DNA from: Latrodectus hesperus
Lineage: Eukaryota; Arthropoda; Arachnida; Araneae; Theridiidae
Direction of reading: 5' to 3'
Length of the DNA: 64,000 nt
NCBI GenBank assembly: GCA_037975125.1
Contig: CM075862.1
Span: 61,046,779 to 61,110,778, forward strand
Shown here in pieces: positions 27,966-64,000 of the stretch. The position numbers and the translations under genes were made by a program. Under the pieces are notes generated by a model that saw only the letters and a list, made by a program, of their open reading frames with translations, had not been told where the DNA came from and did no database searches. The first letter of the stretch is position 1, and every line of letters starts with the position of its first letter.

Positions 27966-29384
27966 TAGGGAAATAAATATATTAAAATACTCTCTTTGAT
28001 TAATTTATTATACCTTTTTACAGCGTTATAAGTTCATTAATATTTAAATATTTATTCTTTTGTATATATTCATGATTTTAGAAAACTTTTAGCAATTTAT
28101 TTTATTATCAAAAATTAAATTTTTTGTTTTTCATACTGCTACGACATAATCATAAAAATAATTCGAACACAACATCCTTTATTTATAAAGCATGTAGTGA
28201 GCAGCGCGTACGGCATGATTAGCGTAATGTGTGAGATTTGGCTGATAAAAAAAATTCAAATTTAGCTGTTGGGAAAATAATGCTTTTATACTGAAAGGAA
28301 AGTAGAATTGACAGAATGTATAAGTCTTTTTTGAGGAAAAATTTATCTCATAGATTTAAAGAAATACTCTCAACATTTTTTTGAATTTCATTAATATGGA
28401 AACAAAAGTTGAATAATCTTTTTGTGTAAAAGTTGATTAATCTTTTTGTGTAAAAGTTAATCTTTTTTAATTTGCAATTTAAGGATTTAAAGTTAGCTTT
28501 ATATCATAAAATTTATTTTCAGGCTTACCAACTCAAAATTTATTATTATTTGATTTTATCATCATAAAAAATTTAAAATTTAAACATATAGCTCTAAATT
28601 CTATTCAACTACCAAGCCTTTCTTTGAATCAGTTTTCTCTTTTACTCTCTTATTTATTGGCATATATTTTAATCAATTTAATTTGTAATTTTTTTATATT
28701 TTTGGTGTTGTATTATAAACTATTTATAACTTGGATAAATAAATAAATTTTGTAAATAGGTATTTTCAGTTTCCAATAAAAATGACATATTTTTATTCGT
28801 AAAATGTTGAATTTTCAAAAATTAACATTTGTTTAGCTTTGTAAATAGTAAAATTTATACAACTTGTTGAATGTAATTATTTCTTATTTCTTTAAAATAC
28901 ATATAATTGTATGTGTGTAAATTATTATACTCAGAATATATAAATATATTATATATTATAAACTAATATATTATTAATTATCACATTATTAAAGTTATGA
29001 ATTAAACATGTTATATAATAAAATAAGTAATAAATGCTGAAGAAACATGCTCACGCATGGTTTTAACAAAACAAAAAATAACCATTGAAAATTCTTTTTA
29101 ATTACAAAATAGAATTTTTTTTTACTTTTAATTCCAATGATTTTCTTTCCTTTTTATTCCAACTTTTATATTCCAACTTTTTAATGATTTTATAAGCTTA
29201 ATAATTTAAGAAAATTACTCGAAAGACAGAAGAACTAGTGCTTCTAACAATTATTTTTACAAAATCCTTAAATCCTAAAAATTTTTAATTTTTCATGTGA
29301 AAGTTTTTGAAAATTTCATTATTTACTAAATCTTTAATAATTTCGATTTTCATTCGATATATACATATATTTTAATGAAACTAG
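27966..29384. other. AT-rich intergenic stretch
   Basis: The only visible structure is a duplicated TTAATCTTTTTGTGTAAAAG unit at about 28,412-28,465. Confidence 0.5.
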
Positions 29385-29393
29385 AATGCAATT

Positions 29394-29682
29394 TTCTCTC
29401 TCTCTCTCTCTCTTTCTCTCTATGGCATGACAGTCCATGTGGGCCAAGGCCTACAGTGCCTATAATTGTTTTTATGACAGAGGGCCCTGGGGTGCGAAAC
29501 TTATGTCACAGTTAGGTGGTCAGCCTAACGTGAAACTCCCAGTGTTTAGTTCCCAAGCATGCTTGATACTTGGTTTATCAACCCACTGAAAGGATGAAAG
29601 ACTGAGTTGACTTTGCTCAGTCTGAGGATCGAACCTCGGAACTTGGGAGTGTGAAACGCTGCCACTAAGCCACCGGTCTTAT
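29394..29682 (-). mobile_element. tRNA-derived SINE, family A copy 3
   Basis: AATGCAATT at 29385-29393 and 29683-29691 is a 9-bp target duplication. The head at the right end reads, on the minus strand, GTGGCTTAGTGGCAGCG and CCGAGGTTCGATCCTCAG. The body is as in the other copies. The element's 3' end carries an (AG)n tail, seen as (CT)n at 29,395-29,420 on the plus strand. Confidence 0.9.
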
Positions 29683-29691
29683 AATGCAATT

Positions 29692-30689
29692 GTAGTGTAC
29701 TTCCTAAAAAAAAAAAGAATATTGTTCCCCAGCTCTCTCTTTCCTTTTTATTATTATTTATAAAATTTTGCGTAGTGTAAATAAATTCTTTGTATTTTGC
29801 TTACATAATAAAGTTCTTTATATATAAATGTAAAGATAATTTTACGAAAGGACAGAAGTTGCACAAGCTAATAAGAAATTTTCGATTTTAACATATGTAG
29901 ATAAATATTTAACAAAAATAACATGCATGTTAAAAAAGAAATTTCTAAAATGTTTATAAAAATCTTAATTTTATCAACACTTATAAATTAATATAATGAA
30001 AATAATTATTATATATATTTTCATCGCAATACTTGTAATTTTACAAAGTGTCAGCGCTAAATTTTTACCGAAACAATCTGGAGAAATTTATAAGACTGTA
30101 AAACATCTGGAATAAAAGTTATAAATAACCCACACCCTTTAAAAGAGTGTGGTTTATTATACAGTACACGATAGTTATACAGTACCCTTCAACAATGATA
30201 TCTTCGACCACATAACAATAAAGAATTAGTACATATTTATCAAAATTCGTTCTAAAACTTTCTAGATTTTTGGAGATCAAAATTTATCAGCAAGGGAGAT
30301 CAACAGGACTTAGTATGATTTTTCTGGCTTTATTTTCCAAAAATTTTTAGTTTTTAATATCTAGTTTGTTTTTACTCTTTAGGCATTGAAATTCAAATTT
30401 ACTCTACAACAGGAATAGGCTTCTAAAATCTCATACAAATATTGTTCTTCGGAATGCAGAGATTCAAAGCATGTTTATATCAGATAAAAATTTATTTCAA
30501 AATTTAAATTAAATATGATAAAATGATTACCACAATCTAAAGATTAATATAATTGAAGAGTCATGATGTGTATGGAATCTTGAAGTAACTAAACATAAAA
30601 ACTTAGGAACAAATTTCATAAAATAATTTTAGAGTGATTTCATATATAAGTCAAAAATATTATGTCATCACGGGTTTTTCAATCAATTT
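29692..30689. other. AT-rich intergenic stretch, nothing recognised
   Basis: No supported feature. Confidence 0.5.
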
Positions 30690-30694
30690 TTTCC

Positions 30695-30932
30695 CACGCC
30701 TGGTTGATCTTAGGATTAATCCATTACGCGCAATTACAAGGGGCAAAAGTGATGGCAAGTTATAAATTGGGGCAACTAGTACGTGTGCCATCTTTGAACC
30801 GAAAGTGAAAGGATGGAAAAACATGCACATTCATGCCTGAAAAAGAACATCCATACCCAAACAGGATTCGAACACGGGACAAACTACTTCGAAATTAAGG
30901 ACGTTAACCACTCTGCCATGGGACGGCTCGTA
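30695..30932 (-). mobile_element. tRNA-derived SINE, family C
   Basis: On the minus strand the head reads CCCATGGCAGAGTGGTTAACG (A box), then CCCGTGTTCGAATCCTG (B box), followed by TTGGGTATGGATGTTC. The body is partly low-similarity, with GCAATTACAAGGGGC-like sequence near its end. Flanking duplications were not found, and no second full copy is in the window. Confidence 0.65.
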
Positions 30933-31994
30933 ATAATTAATTAAATTTCTAAATATTAAACAAAAATCATATTTACAACAGAGAACACACAAACAGAATT
31001 CACACATTATAATATAGATTTATAAAGAGAGGAAGCAAGAAAAATAAATCACAGGCATTTAAAAAGCAAAGAAAGTAAAAGAAATAAATGAAAAATATAA
31101 CGATAGATAACGACCTAAAATGAATATTCATACAAGAAAATCACAAAATAATCGTTTCAGTTATTTTTGAAAAAACTCAAGTAAAAATTATGAAATGTTC
31201 TAAATTTTCCAAGTTATACAGAATACTATGGTTACAATAACGTTATATAAAAATTCTCAGAAAAACTCAGAATTTAACGCAATAATCATTCTAAGCCGAT
31301 TTATATATCTGGGTTGCAATGAATAAATTGAAGGATGAAATAACAAAATATATTACTAAAAATAGAGACGCGCTAAATAAATTATAACATATCTGCATAT
31401 AATTTATAAAAGGTTGAAAAGGAAATTAAAGTAAATACCAAACATTATATAGAAATCTGCAAAGATTAATCAAATCAATCCAAAAAATAGCTTAAGTTAT
31501 TCTAAGTGAGAGTGGGCTATAAAATGAAGATTATGATATTTATGAATAACACACAAGTTTTTCATAGCTTTTAAAATAAATTTTATACGTAGATGTGTCG
31601 TTTATTTTCCTAAACAAATTTTTATTTTGGACTGTAACTTGTAGAAACATATTAAAACTACAAAAATATCTCTACAAAACAAAGTTTTGATTTTAATCAA
31701 ATTTTTAAAATTTTCATTTCATTTAAATAAATATTTTGTAAAATAAATTACACAGTTATTAAAATAAATAGCGTAATTTATTTTATTAAAAAAAGTAATT
31801 ATTAATCGCTTAAAACTTTTTTGTTTCTATTTAATACACGTTTTTTTTTTACAGTTCCATAAAAATGCTAATCCAAATTTAAAAAATAAATATATAATAC
31901 ATTTATTTTCTTAAATACATTTTGATTATAATTCTACCTCATAAAAATGTATGATATAAATGAAACAAAAAATAAAAATAAATTTTTGCTTAAC
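30933..31994. other. AT-rich intergenic stretch, nothing recognised
   Basis: No supported feature. Confidence 0.5.
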
Positions 31995-32045
31995 TCTCTC
32001 TCTCTGTGTGTGTGTGTGTGCGTGCGTGCGCGCGCTCTCTCCCCC
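31995..32045. repeat. Compound (CT)n(GT)n(GC)n microsatellite
   Basis: CTCTCTCTCTCT, then (GT)n, GCGTGCGTGCGCGCG, then CTCTCTCCCCCC in succession. Confidence 0.95.
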
Positions 32046-32689
32046 CTCCCATACCGCACGCATTTGCAACAGTTCAATTGTTGATTTTGGTGCATCTTTA
32101 GAGATCCAGCTCATTAAATCTATATATGTTAATTATTTCATTTTTGCTTTTCCATTTTTGTTATTGAGAAGAGCTTAGGACCACATTAATTAAGATGGTT
32201 TTAAACAATGTATTGTTGTATTTAGGGATGAATTTAAATGTCAAGAAACAATGAATGCAAATGTTTTCACGAATGAATGAAAAAGGTGAAGATATAAGGT
32301 TGTGCGCATGTTTCACATATATAGCATAAACATTTCATTTTTTTTTCGTGTGTAATACAGAAAATTGTTAAGCACACATTAATTTCCTACTAACTTTCTT
32401 AAGTTTAAATATAGGCCAGATAATTTAGTTGACAAAGATTTTATTCAAATAATTTTAGCCTTGATATCCAAGAAGTTATGTACTTTGAAATCTTAGTCAC
32501 AAAGAAAAAGTTAATATCGATTAGAAAATGCACAGAATATAAATGATAGTGAAATTATTAATAAAATAAACACACTTGCAGTTTTCCAAATACTGGTCTT
32601 ATATGTAATATATAGATGCTAAGAGAAATTCTGGATTCATTCTCGTAAATTCTTATATAGGAAGACTTAAAAATAGTTCACAGTATTAT

Positions 32690-33215
32690 ATTGCACGCAT
32701 AATTGCAAGAGAGAAAACCTGCACCATCCAATGGGTCCTTGCACATGTGAACATCGTGGGAAATGAACAGGTGGACTCCTTCGCCAAAATAGGCTAAGAA
32801 TATCAATCCCCCTCCCACGACTAACATTTGCTTCGATGCAAACGAAGTCGCAAGGTATCAGCTCTGCGGGGGATTATGGGAAAAATGGTGCCTACCGGAG
32901 CTTAAACCTGACCGTCGTATCACTTCTACCATCAGCAGAATGTGAACTGGGCACATGAGGGGTATGAAAATCGTGCCCGACGGATCTAGAGCCTACGCAG
33001 AATGCAGACACTGCACAGGAGTTTCTCTGAATCCGTGGCATCTCTTCAACTGTATCTCTATTGCCTCGATCCTCTTCAGCATCGACCCCAACTGCTGCCG
33101 TGACACCCTTCATACGGAAAAAGCTCAAGATGTCACTAGGGCAACACTCCATGCCTTTGGTCCCATGTGACTTGTCTTTTTTTTGTGCGCATTTGTCACA
33201 CGAAAACAACAACAG
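32690..33215 (+). pseudogene. LINE ORF2 3' fragment: RNase H end and C-terminal region
   Basis: TCTIQWVLAHVNIVGNEQVDSFAKIG (32712-32795) matches the end of a non-LTR RNase H domain, with the conserved His and Gly-Asn-Glu; a stop follows. Downstream, TGHMRGMKIVPDGSRAYAEC (32947-33005), CRHC and HLFNC form the Cys/His C-terminal domain. The frame ends HAFGPM with a TGA near 33,168. The tail CACACGAAAACAACAACAG marks the 3' end. The 5' part was never inserted or has been lost. Confidence 0.75.
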
Positions 33216-33639
33216 TATTATACAAGGTATTGTAAAATCTTTAAAAACCTCCAGAATTAACGATGATAAATGGTCCCACACAAAGCAGAAAAGCAATACT
33301 TACTTTTCATTGTTCAACAATCGCAAAATCAAACCTCGTAAGTCTAAGCAGAGCATTTTTTTTAATATTCAGACGAAAGTTATACACACAGCTAACAAAT
33401 CTTTCTTGCCTTAAAATATTCATAAAATTCCATACTATGGAATCTAGTACTAAATATCATGTAATGATGTTATCCAAATTAAAACTAAATTGTGGCGAAA
33501 GTAACATGTTTTGCTTTGTAATTTACAAAATATAGACTGACAAAGATATAATAATAGTACTAATAACTACTTCACGCAATGTGGCTGCAAATGACACTCT
33601 TTCCATTTAATGAATTGCTCCAAAGACGAAATGGTAGCG

Positions 33640-33724
33640 ACATGGTTAGTTGGTTTGTCGAGTTTTATGGCGCAAGGTCCGAAAATGGACATGCTGCGCC
33701 AAGAGTAAGATTTTTGAAAAAAAC

Positions 33725-33778
<54 letters not shown>

Positions 33779-33889
33779 TTTATTTTAAGCCCAAGCAACA
33801 TTAAAACTTAAAATAACAAAAATCGGTGTATATATAATTTTAAAATCCAATGATAAAATATAAAAAGGAAAACAAAATATATGTAATTT

Positions 33890-33952
<63 letters not shown>

Positions 33953-34520
33953 AGTATAAATGTATATGCATATATAAAAATAAACTATATATCCTTAAAA
34001 AGACGAATAGGTTTCCATGGGGTGGATCCCCTATTAAATCAAAGTTAAAAAGTGTAAACGCTGTTGATTAAAATCATGACATGAAATTAAAATATGATGA
34101 ACAGTGTATAGTTCATCACACGTCTCACGCCATGGATTTAATTCACTTAAGAACAAATGTCTGTGTGTGAAACGTGTGTCCGATACGAAGGCGAGTCAAA
34201 CGGACATCAGTATTTCATAACGGTAAAATCATTAATGAGGTGACAGATGGAAAAATGGTATGTAGATTGTTTCTGAACTGCATGCTCCATGATTCTTCTC
34301 TCAAAGAGAAAGAATGAATATTTTTATATTCTTTCTCATGTCAGAGAGCGGAACCGGTGGTGAAATTGGATCTGCCGCATCCGCTATCTCATTTCCAGGA
34401 ATCGGCATGAGAGCACCTTCAAACTGCTTTACTGTAATTTCAATTACATGAGGAGAATTTGCTTAGCATCTGATCGAGGTGTAAATTTCTTTTAATGTAT
34501 TCAAACAGTAGAGAGAGAAG
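33640..34520 (-). pseudogene. LINE ORF2 3' fragment in opposite orientation
   Basis: On the minus strand, 34405-34370 reads IPGNEIADAAD (RNase H end). Then 34205-34130 gives RLTRLRIGHTRFTH and LNPWRETCDELYTVHHIL, the familiar C-terminal region after RNase H. The likely 3' UTR (TTGGCGCAGCATGTCC, CCATAAAACTCGAC) lies at 33,645-33,705 and ends in AACCAACTAACC. Two (TA)n tracts lie between the coding remnant and this tail. Stops and frame changes are present. Confidence 0.7.
33724..33950. repeat. Two (TA)n tracts inside the LINE 3' region
   Basis: Tracts at about 33,724-33,776 and 33,893-33,950, separated by 115 bp of AT-rich sequence. Confidence 0.95.
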
Positions 34521-34766
34521 GGGGGTGAAAATGCCCGAATAGAAGAATCTTCTGTCTCTTTGAGCTCCCCATCAAACCAACTATTCAATATTTTATTGAA
34601 TTCTGATTGAAAATTATACTTTATATTTTTTTAAGTTGGAAAATGGATGTAAGTTGTACTGTAAATTTTTGCTTCCATTCTCAATTTAAAAGAATATTTC
34701 CTGACATTTATTTGATCGAATGAAAGTTTAAATAAAAATTTCCAGTATATTGTGTGTCATTTTTAT
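34521..34766. other. AT-rich stretch, nothing recognised
   Basis: It may be the upstream continuation of the minus-strand LINE fragment, but no coding sense remains. Confidence 0.4.
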
Positions 34767-34767
34767 T

Positions 34768-34844
<77 letters not shown>
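34768..34844. repeat. (AC)n(AT)n microsatellite
   Basis: A CACA run of about 20 bp leads into about 58 bp of AT dinucleotide. Confidence 0.97.
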
Positions 34845-34848
<4 letters not shown>

Positions 34849-36383
34849 ACAAAAATATCCTCCATATGAGATGCTAATTTCATTTATTCATTTATACCGA
34901 GATCTCAGAGATCTCAATGTTAATATTAACATTCCATCACATAAAATGTAAGGAACTTTTCAAAATTTTCAGTTACCAAATACATTATTAAAATCAACAG
35001 TAACAAATGCAGTCATGTATTTTCAAGATAAAATTAAAGATTTTTCCCATAAATTTATATTTTCCTTTAATAATTCTGCCTTGCTCTTTGATCACACTTT
35101 TAGCATTATTTTTTTTTAAATAAATATTGCTTTTAGAACTCTTTAATTTTATGCTAATTGTTCTTTGTAACACAATAGATGCTTGTTTATACAAACAAGT
35201 GGCTAATCCCCACTTTGATGCATGGATACAATGGTATTTTAACTCCCATTTATGAAAAAAAATTTTGAAAAATCTTTTTACGCGATCTTTCGTTTCTGAC
35301 AAATAGTTTTCTTTTACAATTTTTTTATTTTATTTCTTTTTTATATAATGCTGGAGGACTTGATAATTCTTAAACAGTAAAGCAGCATGTGTAATATAAG
35401 TAATAATTTAATTCTTTACAAGAGCAGAAATTAATAGGTAATTGTTGTAAATTAAGTAAGATAAATTATAATTTCATTTAAAAAAAAGCAAAGCATAAGA
35501 TAATTAAAAATATATAGCATTTTTCTGCCCTCAAAATATGAATAGTATAAATTTTAACTTTAAATCATATTCACAGACATTAATTAGATACTTGTAAAAT
35601 ATTAATATCTCTTGATCATAATGATATCACTTTTAACAGTCCAGCTAATCGCATAAAAAATCCTTGCTAAAACTTTCCCAAATTTAAAATAACTTCCAAA
35701 TGCAATAATATTGTCACTTTAGTGATTGAAATTTCTTCTAGCATCTCAATTAATTTAAAGATCACAAAAATGTCTTCATTAATAGATATTCATTATTTTA
35801 CATTAAAAATGTAAACATACCCAAGTGATTTTAACACAAAAGTTCAGAATTTGTTCATATGAATATTAAAAAATAGATAAAGGTGTACTGTTTAAAAAAG
35901 CATATATTTTGTTAAAATATTCCTTATCAAATCACTCCTCTGATAAAGTTGTATCTATTCACTCCAATGTTATGGTAAGATCAGATTGTATATTAAATAT
36001 ACAACTTCACACACACATTTGGTTATTTTTTTAAGTCCACCAAAAATATTTTATTTGAAGATATTTTTGAAAATTATTAATTCTGAAGTAGTAAAATGAC
36101 TGTTTTCTTTAACAATGCATTTAACCATAAGTCAAATAATATTTTTATTAGACAAATATTTTTGCAATGAAAAATATTTGTTAAGACTTATTGAATTCTT
36201 ATATTCTGTTATAACTTTTATGTGAATTCAAATTAAATAAAACTTTATATTACATGAAAATTTACAATGAACAAATTTAAAGAATGAGAGTACAAGAATG
36301 ATTTAAATGTGTGGGAGTGTATTATATATTACATACATATACTCTAAAGTGAGGAACAAAAATGGACATTTTGAATAAAAAAT
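34845..36383. other. 3' flank of PSMC4, AT-rich, nothing recognised
   Basis: A 102-codon minus-strand frame at 34994-35302 is the only open frame of note. Its Lys/Ile/Cys-rich product matches nothing I know, and it is not called. Confidence 0.5.
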
Positions 36384-36389
36384 TTTATT
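36384..36389 (-). promoter_or_regulatory. Candidate poly(A) signal of PSMC4
   Basis: AATAAA on the minus strand (TTTATT on plus) lies 55 bp past the stop codon and would give a very short 3' UTR. It is the nearest hexamer downstream. In DNA this AT-rich such hexamers also occur by chance, so the call is tentative. Confidence 0.45.
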
Positions 36390-36443
36390 TTTCAATTAAG
36401 TAAACATACATATATAATTGACAGTACAAACACTTAACAAATT

Positions 36444-63238
<26,795 letters not shown>

Positions 63239-63563
63239 TTTTATATTAATCCAAGACTCGGTAAATATTCCTTGAAGTTAGCAGTAATCAAAACACACAG
63301 CAAAGTTTTTCTGATGAATCATGTAAAGTTGAGGAGTTTCAATTTAACTCAAATTCTGCATAATTTTTTTCCCTCTTAAAAGAAGGTTCCTACATGTGAA
63401 GTCATAGTATAATAAATATGCTTATTTTTCTGTCATTGAATAATATAAATACAAGGTACTTTTCTAAATCACATCTATAATGAGCATTTACGACAAAAAA
63501 TGAATTTAATAATCACAGCACAGTAATATCGTGGATGCTACAGCGTCATTATTTCAAATACAT

Positions 63564-63677
63564 ATTTTTATGCGTAAATTCTAAATTATTTCTTAAATTA
63601 CTGATCAGTAATTTAAGAAATAATTTAGAATTTACGCATAAAAATGTAACATAAATTCAATATATGTTACATTTTTA
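63564..63677. repeat. 82-bp perfect palindrome with an overlapping second inverted repeat
   Basis: The arms 63564-63604 and 63605-63645 are exact reverse complements meeting at TGATCA with no spacer. The outer end of the right arm (63639-63653) pairs again with 63663-63677. The sequence can therefore form two competing hairpins. It lies between the probable PSMC4 promoter and the ATG. It may be the core of a small fold-back element. Confidence 0.85.
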
Positions 63678-63889
63678 TTATGTGATTGGAATTCATGTGA
63701 ATTGATTTGTGTAGGCATCTATGATTTTCTCGAAAAACTGCATACAAAACAATCACCTGGTTTTATTTTTATTTAAAAAATTTATTTAAAATAAGTATGA
63801 AACTAAAAATGTTTTACGTGTATTCGTTTTTTATAGTTTTTCTTGACATTCTTTTATCTGGGTATTTCCTTCTCTGTTCTTTATAAATC

Positions 63890-64000
63890 GGCATTACAAA
63901 TCGTCCGCAAATTCGTAGATGATCGCATGAGACTTGTCTCGCGAGATGCAAGCTAGAGCGTCTCGCGAGAATCGCATCAGAGCAAAGACGTCACTGATGT
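63890..64000 (-). promoter_or_regulatory. Probable PSMC4 promoter: paired TCTCGCGAGA motifs plus CRE-like site
   Basis: This is the most CpG-dense stretch in the window. The 10-bp palindrome TCTCGCGAGA occurs twice (63937-63946 and 63961-63970), spaced 24 bp start to start. A CRE/ATF-like GACGTCAC lies at 63987-63994. TCTCGCGAGA is a known core element of housekeeping-gene promoters, often TATA-less and bidirectional. It lies about 700 bp upstream of the PSMC4 ATG, so either the 5' UTR is long or a 5'-UTR intron exists. The promoter may also serve a divergent gene beyond the window edge. Confidence 0.6.

Noticed and set aside
34994..35302. 102-codon minus-strand frame downstream of PSMC4
   Set aside because: No recognisable family and no start or splice context. 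It is probably chance or an old repeat remnant.

Overview
This window is AT-rich, gene-poor animal nuclear DNA. Its single recognisable protein-coding gene is strongly conserved. Everything else I can identify is transposable-element debris and simple repeats. The gene's GT-AG introns, the mariner, piggyBac-like and pogo-like DNA transposons, the RNase H-bearing non-LTR retrotransposons and the several tRNA-headed SINE families point to an arthropod. The SINE and LINE tails resemble what I know of spider (Araneae) genomes, but placing the window in spiders is an inference, not proof.

Positions 36,384-64,000 hold a complete gene on the minus strand for the 26S proteasome regulatory ATPase subunit 6B (Rpt3/PSMC4). 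Nine coding exons run from the ATG at 63,238 down to the stop at 36,444. They join in phase into 1,248 nt, coding for 415 residues; the human protein has 418. All introns are GT-AG. The N-terminal coiled coil, OB domain, Walker A and B, sensor 1, arginine fingers and C-terminal HbYX tail are all present. A CpG-rich patch with two TCTCGCGAGA palindromes and a CRE-like site lies about 700 bp upstream of the ATG, at the end of the window, and is the likely promoter.

Positions 1-36,383 appear intergenic. From left to right they hold: diverged dispersed repeats (86-730); an internally deleted non-LTR element (4,925-5,770); a SINE (6,266-6,530); a fold-back (8,540-8,643); a probable SINE (11,281-11,715); an internally deleted mariner-superfamily element with long inverted repeats (16,801-17,642); a pogo-like MITE (18,457-19,069); a nearly full-length but dead mariner inside a fold-back repeat (21,448-23,030); four more tRNA-headed SINEs (24.0-30.9 kb); a TTAA-flanked MITE (27.6 kb); and two LINE 3' fragments in opposite orientation (32.7-34.5 kb). 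Ten (TA)n tracts, up to about 180 bp, are scattered through the window.

The large introns of the PSMC4 gene hold the same kind of material: SINEs with intact target-site duplications, a degraded hAT/DUF4371-like transposase relic, a piggyBac-like MITE, a terminal-inverted-repeat element carrying a 130-bp tandem array, a second small element with related ends, a LINE RNase H scrap and two large local duplications in intron 1. I see no operon, CRISPR array, intact tRNA or rRNA gene, and no evidence for a novel multi-gene system. The most informative features are the complete gene model with its promoter, and the repeat structures that record their own history, such as the mariner whose empty site survives in the opposite arm of a fold-back.
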